From assembly GCF_024748615.1 (NCBI RefSeq), contig NZ_CP087168.1:2976001-3040000 (forward strand): a stretch of 64,000 nt of DNA, given 5' to 3'. Every line of letters starts with the position of its first letter. The stretch's first letter is position 1. Shown here one piece after another: positions 1 through 8,797 of the stretch. The position numbers and the translations under genes were made by a program. The notes beneath the pieces are model-generated. The model did not search any database and was not told the DNA's origin. It saw only the letters and a program-made list of their open reading frames with translations. The stretch comes from Pseudomonas sp. B21-048. GTDB taxonomy: Bacteria > Pseudomonadota > Gammaproteobacteria > Pseudomonadales > Pseudomonadaceae.

Positions 1-1
1 A

Positions 2-850
2 TCCGGCACCAGCGGCCAAAAGAGTCGCATGCGCTACGACCATCGCAGCATGGCCGCGGCACAAGGCATGGTGAACCACATTTTCCGGCATTACGGCTGG
101 GATACACCGGACAGCCCCTGCAATTATCTGCTCCTGAGCTATGAGCCGGAGGTGGCCATCACCTTGGGCACTGCCTATACCGATCAGTTTCTTTGCAGCT
201 ACGCCCCTGTCAATCGTGTCGCTTATGGCTTGCGCCTTACCGGCAAAGGTCACGAGTTCGATCTTTTTGGTGTGATTCGAGCCTTGCAAGAGTTTGCCGA
301 GGAAGGATTGCCCGCTCGCATTCTCGGTTTTCCGGCGTTCCTTTCCCATGCCCTTCAGTGCATGGAAGACACCTGCGTGGCCGATTTGCAGTTGCCTGCC
401 CAGTCATTGGTGTTTCTGGGTGGGGGCTGGAAAACCCACGCGGCACAGGAAATTCCCCTGCATCAGTTGTATGCCCGAATCAATCGGCAATTGGGTATCG
501 ACCTGCCCCGATGCCGGGACGGCTATGGCGCCGTAGAGCATGCAGTGCCTTATATCCAGTGCGCCCACCATCATTTTCATGTACCGATCTATTCGAAGGT
601 TTTCGTGCGTAACCCATCCGATTTCACTGTTCAGCCATACGGCCAGCGCGGCTTGCTGGAATTCGTCTCGCCGTACATTTCGTCGAGCCCTGCCCATGCC
701 GTGGTCATGGGCGATCTGGCAACACTACATCGGGGCGCCAGTTGCGGATGCGGTCTGCCAACCGATTGGTTCGAGCTGCATGGCCGTGCCGGCACCAGCG
801 CCAGTCGCAGCTGTGCCATGGCCGCTTCCGAACTGATCGGAGGCGCTTGA
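2..850 (+). CDS. LuxE/PaaK-family acyl-adenylating enzyme (acyl-protein synthetase-like), 5' partial
   Basis: The gene enters from the left edge. The reading frame is open from base 2 and begins with SGTSGQKSRM, which matches the Ser/Gly-rich ATP-binding loop of adenylate-forming enzymes such as LuxE and phenylacetate-CoA ligase, so roughly the first 100 residues are missing. The remaining 282 residues have LuxE-like features: a FLGGGWK stretch at window residues 140-150, a YGAVEHA segment and a cysteine pair in GCGLP near the C-terminus. LuxE enzymes activate a fatty acid as acyl-AMP and hold it as a thioester for a LuxC reductase. The stop lies 1 bp before the next gene, which carries both activities, so the two are almost certainly cotranscribed. 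The substrate cannot be deduced. An ATG at position 29 exists but would cut off the ATP-binding loop, so it is not the start. Confidence 0.8.
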   Translation, partial: SGTSGQKSRMRYDHRSMAAAQGMVNHIFRHYGWDTPDSPCNYLLLSYEPEVAITLGTAYTDQFLCSYAPVNRVAYGLRLTGKGHEFDLFGVIRALQEFAEEGLPARILGFPAFLSHALQCMEDTCVADLQLPAQSLVFLGGGWKTHAAQEIPLHQLYARINRQLGIDLPRCRDGYGAVEHAVPYIQCAHHHFHVPIYSKVFVRNPSDFTVQPYGQRGLLEFVSPYISSSPAHAVVMGDLATLHRGASCGCGLPTDWFELHGRAGTSASRSCAMAASELIGGA

Positions 851-851
851 T

Positions 852-3254
852 ATGTATCTGATCAATGGCCAGTTGCGTGATGACGTCACCCCGGAAAGCG
901 CCCTCAAACTCCTTCAGAAACCATTGTCTCGGCTGCTTTCTTCACCGATCGATAGTGAGACCGTTATCGAGTCTGCCGCTCGCTTTGCCACGAAGTTGCA
1001 ATCTCGTGACCTGGGTCTGTCCCTCGACGACGAGCAATGCCAGGGGCTGATCGATTTTTGCCAGCGCAGCAACCTGGACACAAAACTTGAGCGAGAGCTG
1101 GGCCTGCAACCGCGTTCGCTGCGACGTATCGACTATCGACAGCCATGTTTCGAGAGCTGGCATCCATTAGGGTTGGTGGTGCATATCACCCCCGGCAATG
1201 CGCCGTTACTGGCGTTCTGCGCAATACTCGAAAGTCTGCTGGCCGGCAATATCAACTGGTTGCGTCCCAGTGCCAGTGATCAGGGGTTGACCGCGCAGTT
1301 GCTCGCCGCCTTTGTGCAATGCGACAGCAGCGGCAGACTGGCCGAATTCGTAGCAGTTCTACCGGTTGGCACCTCACAGATCGCTCAACTTTGCGCCACG
1401 GCAGACGGCGTATCGGCCTGGGGTGGTGAAGCCGCGCTCAAGGCGATTCGTCAGCAGATTCCTTCGGGGTGCCGCTGGATCGATTGGGGGCACAAGATCA
1501 GCTTCGCCTATCTGTCACCTGAAGCGGCGGATCCTGCAGCGCTCGATGCCTTGGTAGATGAAGTTTGTCGCCTGGATCAACAAGCGTGCTCCAGCCCTCA
1601 ATGGGTGTTGGTGGACAGCAACGATCCGGCGGTCCTGCACGACCTCGGAGAGCGTCTGGCCGAAGCCTTCAAACGTCGCGCCCAACAGTGGCCAGCGCTG
1701 GTACCGACAGACCAGGAAGCTTCGGAAATCACCACACGCACTGCCATGGCGCAGCTTGATCAGTGCTTTACCCATCAGACCGGTCAGGTGTGGACCGGCC
1801 CCGGATGGCGTGTCATCTGGGAACATCATCAGACGCTCGCGCCATCGCCGCTCTTTCGCACAGTGCTGCTCAAGCCAGTCCCACAGCACCTGCTCGCCGA
1901 ATCACTGTTGCCCTGGCGCACCGTCCTGCAAAGCTGCGCGCTGATAGCCCCCCCTGCAGAAACGCCCGAGTTAGTTCGTACATTGGTCAACGCTGGCGTC
2001 ACTCGTATTGCACCTTGCGAGACGATTCATGATGGCTACGCTGGCGAGCCTCACGATGGTGTTTATGCGCTGTCGCGTCTGAGTCGCCGCCTCTCAGTGA
2101 GCCTGGCTTCTGATGTCTCGATTGGCCGCTCAACGCTTGACCCGGTGCCGCCTGCCCCTGACACAGCCCGCGGCCCGATCATGGACAAAGCCACCTTCAT
2201 GACCCAGCCGATCAGCCCCACGGCACAACTGTACTTCCGCTCCGGCGGTAGCAGCGGCACCCCGGCCCTGGCAGGTTTCAGCTACCAAGACTTTCAACGA
2301 CAAATGCGCGCCGCGGCTGATGGCATGTTTGCTGTCGGGCTTGATCCGTCACAGGACCGGGTGATGAACCTGTTCTATAGCGGGAACCTGTACGGTGGCT
2401 TTTTCAGCTTTTCGAGCATTCTTGAACAGATGGGCGTTGCACATTTGCCTATGGGGGCTCACCAGGACGACGACTTCAGCGAAATCGTCCGACTGATCGT
2501 GGAGCAACGTGTCACCGTGCTGATTGGCATGCCCAGTACGCTGCATCGCCTGTTTTTCAAAGAGCAGGCCCGACTTCGCGACTATGCCGGTATCGGCAAA
2601 GTGCTCCTTGGCGGCGAGCATCCGGGGGAGGCCAGTCGACGCCTGATGGAAAGTTGCGGAGTGTCGACGATTCGTTCTGCTCTCTATGGATCCGTCGATG
2701 CAGGCCCACTGGGTCATGCCTGCCGGGCTATGGCAGACGGCGTGTTTCACTTGATGTGCGAAACCCAGTATCTGGAGATCGTTCAGTTCGAACAGGATGC
2801 CCCAGTACAGGTCAATGAGATCGGCCGTCTGCTATTTACCTCCCGCGCCCGGCAAGGTCAACGCGTTCACCGATATGACATCGGCGACACCGGCCGCTGG
2901 CTCCCCGGAACCTGCCCTTGCGGACTGGAAACCCCGCGATTCGAACTGCTGCAGCGGCACGGCAAGCTGGTGCGAATTGGTACGGAGTTCATTTCACCTT
3001 CGGCGCTGGAACACAGCGTAGGCGTCCCCATTCAAGTTGTTCTGGACTACACCGCCAGTGGCGTAGAACGAATGCAAGTTAGAGCGGACGCAGATACCAC
3101 TTGGGTACGAGAAAAATTGCTGACCCATGAAGCATTGGCAAATGCCGTAGCCGCGGCATTGTTGGTTGTAGAAGTAACGGCATGCGCTGAACATGAATTC
3201 ATACGAAACAAACACAGCGGCAAAGTCTCACTGATTATCGATCAAAGAATATAA
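852..3254 (+). CDS. Acyl-CoA reductase (LuxC-like) fused to a LuxE/PaaK-type adenylating domain
   Basis: This 800-residue protein joins two halves of a fatty acid reductase complex. Residues about 95-430 match the LuxC acyl-CoA/acyl-protein reductase family, part of the aldehyde dehydrogenase fold. The predicted acyl-accepting cysteine is Cys246 in QQACSSPQW, and an aldehyde-dehydrogenase-like SAWGGEAALKAI segment lies before it. From about residue 455 a LuxE-like domain begins, with the SGGSSGTP adenylate loop at 464-471 and a CPCGLETPRF segment near residue 695. In luminous bacteria LuxC and LuxE are separate; here one chain could activate and reduce an acyl group to an aldehyde with NAD(P)H. 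The ATG is 2 bp after the upstream stop. The last 100 bp are more AT-rich than the body of the gene. The substrate is unknown. Confidence 0.8.
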   Translation: MYLINGQLRDDVTPESALKLLQKPLSRLLSSPIDSETVIESAARFATKLQSRDLGLSLDDEQCQGLIDFCQRSNLDTKLERELGLQPRSLRRIDYRQPCFESWHPLGLVVHITPGNAPLLAFCAILESLLAGNINWLRPSASDQGLTAQLLAAFVQCDSSGRLAEFVAVLPVGTSQIAQLCATADGVSAWGGEAALKAIRQQIPSGCRWIDWGHKISFAYLSPEAADPAALDALVDEVCRLDQQACSSPQWVLVDSNDPAVLHDLGERLAEAFKRRAQQWPALVPTDQEASEITTRTAMAQLDQCFTHQTGQVWTGPGWRVIWEHHQTLAPSPLFRTVLLKPVPQHLLAESLLPWRTVLQSCALIAPPAETPELVRTLVNAGVTRIAPCETIHDGYAGEPHDGVYALSRLSRRLSVSLASDVSIGRSTLDPVPPAPDTARGPIMDKATFMTQPISPTAQLYFRSGGSSGTPALAGFSYQDFQRQMRAAADGMFAVGLDPSQDRVMNLFYSGNLYGGFFSFSSILEQMGVAHLPMGAHQDDDFSEIVRLIVEQRVTVLIGMPSTLHRLFFKEQARLRDYAGIGKVLLGGEHPGEASRRLMESCGVSTIRSALYGSVDAGPLGHACRAMADGVFHLMCETQYLEIVQFEQDAPVQVNEIGRLLFTSRARQGQRVHRYDIGDTGRWLPGTCPCGLETPRFELLQRHGKLVRIGTEFISPSALEHSVGVPIQVVLDYTASGVERMQVRADADTTWVREKLLTHEALANAVAAALLVVEVTACAEHEFIRNKHSGKVSLIIDQRI

Positions 3255-3319
3255 AAATAAAACGTTTCAACGACCGTGTTTTTCAAACCAAAAAAAGCCT
3301 GATTAGAAAAGAGAATCCA

Positions 3320-4609
3320 GTGAAATCCAGTCATTCGCTCGAACAACTCGTGTCTTTTGTACGACAACACTCAAACTACTACAGCGAGCATCTGAAATAT
3401 TTACCCACCACAGGTATTACTTTAAGAGATTTACCGTTAACCCATGTGGCCGACTATTGGACCGGCAGCAATGATTTGAGTCATTGGCCGGTCTTGACGG
3501 GAAACGTCGATGATGCGCTGGTGTTTAAAACCGGAGGTTCGACCAGTCAGGGCAAACTGGCGGTTTACGCCTACGAGGAATGGCAAACACTGGTCAGTAC
3601 ATTCGGAAACAGTCTCACTTCTCAATTGAATAATGGCGACCGCATCGCCAATCTGTTCTTTTCAGGGGATCTCTACGCCAGTTTTCTGTTTGTCCACGAT
3701 TCCCTGGCCCATGTCGGACGATCCGTTTGTGAGTTTCCGTTTACCGGAGACATCGAGCTGGATGTACTGGCGGATGCGATCACGCGATATCGGATCAACG
3801 TTCTGGCCGGGGTGCCCGCACAGTTACTGCGATTCGCGGCCTACCTGACGCAGCATCGGCGTGTGCTGTGCGGGGTCGAGACGCTGCTGTATGGCGGCGA
3901 AAGCCTGTTTGCCCCGCAACTGGCAATCCTCGGCGAAGTATTCCCCAACGCTCGTATCGCCTCTATCGGCTATGCCAGTGTGGACGCCGGACTCATAGGC
4001 GCCAGCGATCGCGACTGTGCATTGGGCGAGCATCGTGTATTCGAACAGCAAACCTTGCTGGAAATTATCGATGAGCACACCGGTGAAGTGATTGAAGAGT
4101 GCGATCGCATCGGATTGTTGGTACTGACCAACCTGACACGTCGGCTCATGCCGCTGCTGCGTTACCCGGTAGGCGACCGTGCGTGTTGGCGTGAATCGAC
4201 TGCAACCCCAATGCGTAAATTCGCCCTCAAGGGGCGCAGCGCCCACAGTCAGCGGGTACGAGTAGGTGTGCTGTCACTGTTTACCGAAGAAATACACGAA
4301 ATCGTTCAGCGCGTAGCGCACAGCGAGCAATGGCAATTGCTGATCGAACAGACCGGCCCCAAGGATCTGTTGAGCGTGAAGTGGGTGCCCGAACCTCAGT
4401 TACAAACCGTCGAGCCGCTGCTCCGTGCATTGCGTGAAGCGCTGATTGCCCACTACCCCACCATCGACGACCTGAGCCGCGAGGGTCTGCTGGAGTTGCG
4501 GGTACTGACCTGCGCAGCCACCGACCTGAAGCTTCACCCTCGTTCAGGTAAACAACTGCGCGTGTTGGATCTACGAGTGTATGACGTTCCCCCACGGGAG
4601 CCCGTGTGA
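3320..4609 (+). CDS. LuxE/PaaK-family acyl-adenylating enzyme
   Basis: This complete 429-residue protein is related to LuxE acyl-protein synthetases. The adenylate-binding loop is TGGSTSQGK at residues 71-79, followed by the family's NLFFSGDLYASF and LYGGESLF segments; the next gene upstream has the closely similar NLFYSGNLYGGF and LLGGEHPG. The similarity suggests duplication of the adenylating domain within this operon. Translation appears to start at GTG 3320, behind a purine-rich stretch (AGAAAAGAGAA); no in-frame ATG lies before the ATP-binding loop. A 65-bp AT-rich gap separates it from the LuxC-LuxE fusion. It may load a different acyl substrate or serve a carrier protein; this is inference. 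The stop overlaps the start of the following acetyltransferase gene. Confidence 0.78.
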   Translation: MKSSHSLEQLVSFVRQHSNYYSEHLKYLPTTGITLRDLPLTHVADYWTGSNDLSHWPVLTGNVDDALVFKTGGSTSQGKLAVYAYEEWQTLVSTFGNSLTSQLNNGDRIANLFFSGDLYASFLFVHDSLAHVGRSVCEFPFTGDIELDVLADAITRYRINVLAGVPAQLLRFAAYLTQHRRVLCGVETLLYGGESLFAPQLAILGEVFPNARIASIGYASVDAGLIGASDRDCALGEHRVFEQQTLLEIIDEHTGEVIEECDRIGLLVLTNLTRRLMPLLRYPVGDRACWRESTATPMRKFALKGRSAHSQRVRVGVLSLFTEEIHEIVQRVAHSEQWQLLIEQTGPKDLLSVKWVPEPQLQTVEPLLRALREALIAHYPTIDDLSREGLLELRVLTCAATDLKLHPRSGKQLRVLDLRVYDVPPREPV

Positions 4610-5625
4610 TGACCCGGTTGATTGTTCGACCCTACCGCCCTTCCGATGCACATGCCGTGACCCGGTTGTTTCAAGAGGTCTACGGCGGTCATTACGTTCA
4701 ACCGGATGTCTACCTGCCGAATATGATCAGTCAACACAACACCGAGGGTCGCTGGCAATCAATGCTGGCAGTGGACGGCGCAGACGTTCTCGGGCACGCC
4801 GCGTTGTGCCGCGATATCCCGTCGAATACCGCGGAGTTGGCTCTCAGCGTGGTGCATCCCGCCGCGCAGGGGCAGAGCATCGCGACTCGTCTTGGCCAGG
4901 AATTACTGATGAAATCAGACGCCCTGGGACTCAAGAGCATCTCGATCAAGCAAGTAACCCACCATCCCTACACTCAACGCATGGCAGGAAAAATCGGCTT
5001 CCACAGCACTGGACTGCTTCCCGATTTTGTCCCTTCGCCATTCGCCGAACCACTTCCGGAAACCATCGTGATGGGCTGTCACATGATTGACGGACACGCG
5101 CGCCCGCTCCCCGACATCTCTTGGCCCGCAAGCTGCCGGACGTTCATGCAGCACTTGTGTTCGGTGTTTGGAACCCAGCAAGACAAGGCATCACGGCCCG
5201 CGATGCCCTTGCAAATAAAGCAACAGCAGCATCGGTTCGATATTGTCATTCAGCGTTGGAACAGACGTTTGCTTGAGCAGATCAGACAACTTCCCAGGCA
5301 CTGGCTGATCTCGGCAAGACTGGAACTGTCCCGACACTTCGCCCGGGACATGCACAGTTTTTCAGCTCTGGGCTTCGCCTTCACCGGCTTGATGCCCACG
5401 CCAGGTGATAATGGCTGGTTCGCCCTGTTTCATCGAGGCGTCCAGTCTCGATCCCTCAACCTGCACTGCGCGCACATGCAACGGCTGCATGACGACTTAC
5501 AGCAAAACGCAAATGCAGGCAGCGTCGCGCAGAACGCCTGTCAGGCCAGTGAGCTCAATACTCAGCAACTGCTGGAAGCCAATAGCCGGGTAAGCGCGAT
5601 CATAGGACGTTTCAAGGTTCGTTGA
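4606..5625 (+). CDS. GNAT family N-acetyltransferase with a second, GNAT-like C-terminal domain
   Basis: The protein has about 339 residues, twice the usual GNAT length. Residues 1-160 form a standard GNAT fold with the acetyl-CoA loop around VVHPAAQGQSIATRLGQEL and the later GFHSTGLLPDF strand. The C-terminal half ends in ALGFAFTGLMPTPG, which resembles the last GNAT strand-turn-strand, so it may be a decayed second acetyltransferase module. Start is GTG 4606 (4-bp overlap with the upstream stop) or ATG 4609 (1-bp overlap); both imply translational coupling with the LuxE-like gene. As last gene of the lux-like operon it may N-acylate an amine product, but this is only inference from context. 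Confidence 0.7.
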   Translation: MMTRLIVRPYRPSDAHAVTRLFQEVYGGHYVQPDVYLPNMISQHNTEGRWQSMLAVDGADVLGHAALCRDIPSNTAELALSVVHPAAQGQSIATRLGQELLMKSDALGLKSISIKQVTHHPYTQRMAGKIGFHSTGLLPDFVPSPFAEPLPETIVMGCHMIDGHARPLPDISWPASCRTFMQHLCSVFGTQQDKASRPAMPLQIKQQQHRFDIVIQRWNRRLLEQIRQLPRHWLISARLELSRHFARDMHSFSALGFAFTGLMPTPGDNGWFALFHRGVQSRSLNLHCAHMQRLHDDLQQNANAGSVAQNACQASELNTQQLLEANSRVSAIIGRFKVR

Positions 5626-5650
5626 TTGCAACAGGCTGGAATGCCCTCCC

Positions 5651-5685
5651 TGTGGCGAGGCGATCCGACGAGCTCCCTCGCCACA
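5651..5685. repeat. REP-type palindrome
   Basis: The outer arms TGTGGCGAGG and CCTCGCCACA are perfectly complementary around a 15-base imperfect centre. The same arms recur at 15861, 31281 and 45912. It lies 25 bp after the stop of the lux-like operon and may also act as a stem-loop at its 3' end. Confidence 0.75.
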
Positions 5686-5790
5686 AATTCTTTACTCATG
5701 CTGTATTACTTCGAAACAATCCACCTCCTCTTCGCGAGAGAAAATGGTCAAAAATGCATCTTTTTGGCCACAACCCGAGACGAGACTCCC

Positions 5791-6237
5791 ATGCGAACCC
5801 ACCTGCGTCTGGTCGCCCTGAGCGCCCTCTTCATCTCCTCCCTGACCCAGGCCGCGGATCTGATTCCCATCGAAGTTCACCGCGACGCCAATTGCGGCTG
5901 CTGCAAGAAATGGGTCAGTCATCTGGAGGCCAATGGTTTCAAAGTTGAAGACCACGTCGAAGCCGACATGAGCCAATTCAAGCAACAACACGGCGTGCCA
6001 CCTCGCCTCGCGTCCTGCCACACTGCCGTGATCAACGGAAAATTCGTCGAAGGCCACGTGCCAGCCGATCAAGTACTGGCCTTGAGCAAGCGTGACGACC
6101 TGTTGGGTGTTGCCGCCCCTGGTATGCCCATGGGCTCGCCCGGCATGGAAATGGACGGCATGAGCGATGCCTACCAAGTGATCGGCCTGAAAAAGGACGG
6201 CACTGAGGTGGTAGTGGCGGACTACCCCGCCCATTGA
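5791..6237 (+). CDS. DUF411 domain-containing exported protein
   Basis: This 148-residue protein begins with a clear Sec signal peptide (basic MRTHLR, hydrophobic core, cleavage expected after TQA near residue 21). The mature part is a DUF411 domain, a thioredoxin-like periplasmic family with a CGCCKKW motif near residues 31-37 and a later SCHTA motif. The cysteines are thought to bind copper or other soft metals in this family, which is often found beside copper resistance genes; no such genes are adjacent here. A Met/Gly-rich stretch (PGMPMGSPGMEMDGM) near the C-terminus could also bind metal. ATG 5791 is chosen because it gives the signal peptide; the frame is open further upstream. It overlaps the next gene, suggesting joint expression. 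Confidence 0.8.
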   Translation: MRTHLRLVALSALFISSLTQAADLIPIEVHRDANCGCCKKWVSHLEANGFKVEDHVEADMSQFKQQHGVPPRLASCHTAVINGKFVEGHVPADQVLALSKRDDLLGVAAPGMPMGSPGMEMDGMSDAYQVIGLKKDGTEVVVADYPAH

Positions 6238-6671
6238 TGTTCGGTGCCTACATCGGACTGTTTCTCGCGGCATTCGGTGCCGCAACGCTGCTGCCATTGC
6301 AGTCCGAAGCGGTTCTGGCGGGGCTGTTGCTCCACGACCAGTATTGGCTCTGGTCGCTGCTGGCAGTCGCAACGCTGGGCAACGTGCTGGGGTCGCTGCT
6401 GAACTGGTGGCTGGGGCGCGGCATCGAACGGTTTCGCGAACGGCGCTGGTTTCCGGTCAACCCTCGCCATCTTCAGCGAGCCCAAACACACTATCAGCGC
6501 TACGGTCATTGGTCGTTGCTACTAAGCTGGGTGCCCATCATCGGCGATCCACTGACGCTAGTGGCTGGCGTCATGCGCGAGCCACTGGGGCGTTTCCTGA
6601 TGATCGTGACACTCGCCAAGGGCGCCCGCTATGGTGCGCTTGCCCTGGCCACGCTGGGCTGGATGGATTGA
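6237..6671 (+). CDS. YqaA/DedA-like inner-membrane protein
   Basis: This is a 144-residue polytopic membrane protein with hydrophobic spans near residues 3-28, 37-57, 94-112 and 122-140. The sequence around GNVLGSLLNWWLGRG and the SWVPIIGDPLTLVAGVMR segment are typical of the small YqaA branch of the DedA/SNARE-associated family, whose function is poorly defined (membrane homeostasis, lipid flipping in relatives). The ATG overlaps the stop of the DUF411 gene by 1 bp (TGATG); a TTG 3 bp upstream is possible. The pairing with DUF411 is by translational coupling. Confidence 0.8.
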   Translation: MFGAYIGLFLAAFGAATLLPLQSEAVLAGLLLHDQYWLWSLLAVATLGNVLGSLLNWWLGRGIERFRERRWFPVNPRHLQRAQTHYQRYGHWSLLLSWVPIIGDPLTLVAGVMREPLGRFLMIVTLAKGARYGALALATLGWMD

Positions 6672-7200
6672 ACGATCCTGCAGAGCCGGCCGGTTCGGCT
6701 GCTGGGCTGAGACCGCGTTATCGTTCTTCGCGGGCAAGTCGGATCGCCGCACCGCAATGGTGCAACCAACGTCCCATCACGCCCGATTATCGTGACTTTC
6801 CAGTCTTGATTTGACCCACGCAAAAAAACAAACACGCCCTTCGTCGGTGCGTCTCCCCCAAAGCCTCCAGATTTGTACTCTCTCTGAACCGATTGTCGAA
6901 CAATTTACCCGGTTGAGCGGTCCTCCTCCAGGTTCTGGCCTAGACTGATTTCGCGGAGTAAAACCGGCTGGTCATTCGGTGAAAATAATCGAAACTTTTG
7001 GTGTTGGCCTCGTGTCAGGTAAAGGTAGGGCCACAGCGATTGGTGCATTCCTTGCAACAGCCACTTCACCCATTCTGCTTCAGCGCATGGGCAGCACTTG
7101 CTCACCGATGCGTAGCGCGTTTGCGCCCGGCCACAGGATTTGGCCCCGAACACCGTTTGTGCCAGGCCTGAAAATCAGATCAACAACACGGGAGATTCAT
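6672..7200. other. Intergenic region upstream of glgA
   Basis: These 529 bp hold no convincing gene. The reading frame of glgA stays open upstream to about 6979, but the extra residues are unlike known GlgA sequences. A CTAGACT hexamer-like element at 6940-6946 resembles the -10 of RpoS promoters in Pseudomonas, which would leave a leader of about 250 nt. This is a weak prediction from one short motif. Confidence 0.4.
6940..6946 (+). promoter_or_regulatory. Possible RpoS-type -10 element upstream of glgA
   Basis: CTAGACT differs by one base from the extended sigma-38 -10 CTATACT. The TTGAGC at 6913 is 22 bp away, too far for a normal -35, so only the -10 supports the call. Stationary-phase control of glycogen genes is common, which makes it plausible but unproven. 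Confidence 0.25.
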
Positions 7201-8784
7201 ATGATCAGTGCGGCGTTAGACATTCAGGGAGAACGTGCTCAGCAGGTCGGGGAAACGAGCACCGTCGGTGTCCTCAGTGCCAAATCGGTCAATATGCCGA
7301 CCCCCAAGACGCTGGCCCCGGTAGTCAGCCAGAATCCCAACAAGAAAAAAGTCCTGTTTGTCACCTCGGAAATTGCCGATCTGGTAAAGACCGGTGGCCT
7401 GGGCGATGTGTCCGCCGCACTGCCGCGGGCCATGGCGCATCTGCACGATGTCCGGGTGCTGATCCCCGGCTATCCGCAAGTGATGAACAGCGAAAACCCG
7501 ATTCATGTCATCGGTGAACTGGGCGGGCACGCCGCATTGCCGCCCTGCAAGATCGGGCGCATGGACTTGCCCGACGGCCTGGTCATTTACGTGTTGATTT
7601 GCCCTGAACTGTACGAACGCGAAGGTTCGCCTTACGGCGCCAACAACGGCCGCGACTGGCCGGACAACCATATTCGTTTCGCCCGGCTGGGCCTCGCGGC
7701 GGCCGATATCGCCGCCAACCTCGCCCAAATTCACTGGTGCCCCGACCTGGTGCATGCCCATGATTGGCCCGCTGGCCTGGCACCGGCCTATATGCACTGG
7801 CGTGGCCAACGCACCCCGACCCTGTTCACCATCCACAATCTGGCGTATCAGGGCGTCATCAGCCTCGGCTCGTGCCCGGAACTCGGTATTCCCACCCATG
7901 CCTTGCAGCAGGAAGGCATGGAGTTTTACGGCAAGATGTCGTTCCTCAAGGCCGGCATGGCCTACTCGAGCCACATCACCACCGTCAGCGCCACCTATGC
8001 CCAGGAAATCACTACGCCAGCCTTCGGCTGCGGCCTCGACGGTTTTCTCGCCGCCAAGACCCAGCAAGGTCTGCTCAGCGGGATTCCCAATGGCATTGAT
8101 GAAAGCTGGGACGCGGCCACCGACTTGCACCTGTTCCGCCCATTCGGCATCGGCGACTGGGACGGTAAAGCGGTCAACGCGGCGCACGTTCGCCGACTGT
8201 TCAACCTCGAAGACTCTGAAGGTCCGCTGTTCGCCGTGGTCTCGCGGCTGGTCTACCAGAAAGGCCTGGACCTGACCGAAGCGGTGGCCGAATACATTGT
8301 CGCCAACGGCGGACAGATCGCGATCATCGGCCGTGGCGAACCGGAAGAAGAACAAGCCATGCGTGAGCTGGCGTTGCGCTTCCCCGGCCAAATTGGCGTG
8401 CACATCGGCTTCAATGAAACTGACGCTCGCCGGATGTTCGCCGGCAGTGACTTCCTGCTGATGCCTTCGCGTTACGAACCCTGCGGCCTGAGCCAGATGT
8501 ACGCCCAGCGCTTCGGTTCATTACCGGTGGCGCGCAATACCGGTGGCCTGGCCGACACCATTGAAAATGGCGTGACCGGTTTCCTCTTCGACGAATCCAC
8601 GGTGGAGAGTTATCGCGAAGCCCTGAGCCGCGCGTTCAAGGTGTTCGCCTTCCCCGGGCTGCTCAACGCGATGCGTTGCCGAGCCATGGCGGCGCCTTTC
8701 AACTGGTGCAAGGCCGTCGAACCCTACGCCGAACTCTACGAACAACTGGTGGCTAAAGCGCTGGGAAAATCGGGCAAACAGTAA
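7201..8784 (+). CDS. glgA: Glycogen synthase GlgA
   Basis: GlgA is a GT5 glycosyltransferase that adds glucose from ADP-glucose to the non-reducing end of an alpha-1,4-glucan. The 527-residue protein has the N-terminal donor loop KTGGLGDV at about residues 63-70 and the C-terminal EPCGLSQMYAQRFG motif typical of ADP-glucose glycogen synthases. An N-terminal extension of about 45 residues precedes the first conserved strand KKVLFVTSEIAD; such extensions occur in Pseudomonas relatives. ATG 7201 is chosen because of the GGGAGA ribosome-binding site 5 bp upstream. It heads the + strand operon; treZ follows after 13 bp. No glgC was seen in the window, so ADP-glucose must be made elsewhere. Confidence 0.95.
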   Translation: MISAALDIQGERAQQVGETSTVGVLSAKSVNMPTPKTLAPVVSQNPNKKKVLFVTSEIADLVKTGGLGDVSAALPRAMAHLHDVRVLIPGYPQVMNSENPIHVIGELGGHAALPPCKIGRMDLPDGLVIYVLICPELYEREGSPYGANNGRDWPDNHIRFARLGLAAADIAANLAQIHWCPDLVHAHDWPAGLAPAYMHWRGQRTPTLFTIHNLAYQGVISLGSCPELGIPTHALQQEGMEFYGKMSFLKAGMAYSSHITTVSATYAQEITTPAFGCGLDGFLAAKTQQGLLSGIPNGIDESWDAATDLHLFRPFGIGDWDGKAVNAAHVRRLFNLEDSEGPLFAVVSRLVYQKGLDLTEAVAEYIVANGGQIAIIGRGEPEEEQAMRELALRFPGQIGVHIGFNETDARRMFAGSDFLLMPSRYEPCGLSQMYAQRFGSLPVARNTGGLADTIENGVTGFLFDESTVESYREALSRAFKVFAFPGLLNAMRCRAMAAPFNWCKAVEPYAELYEQLVAKALGKSGKQ

Positions 8785-8797
8785 GAGGCTTTCAACG

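Noticed and set aside
6981..7020. A second AlgU-like promoter upstream of glgA (AAACTT with TCAGG after 17 bp)
   Set aside because: Both boxes differ from consensus at important bases, so it is not better than chance in 500 bp.
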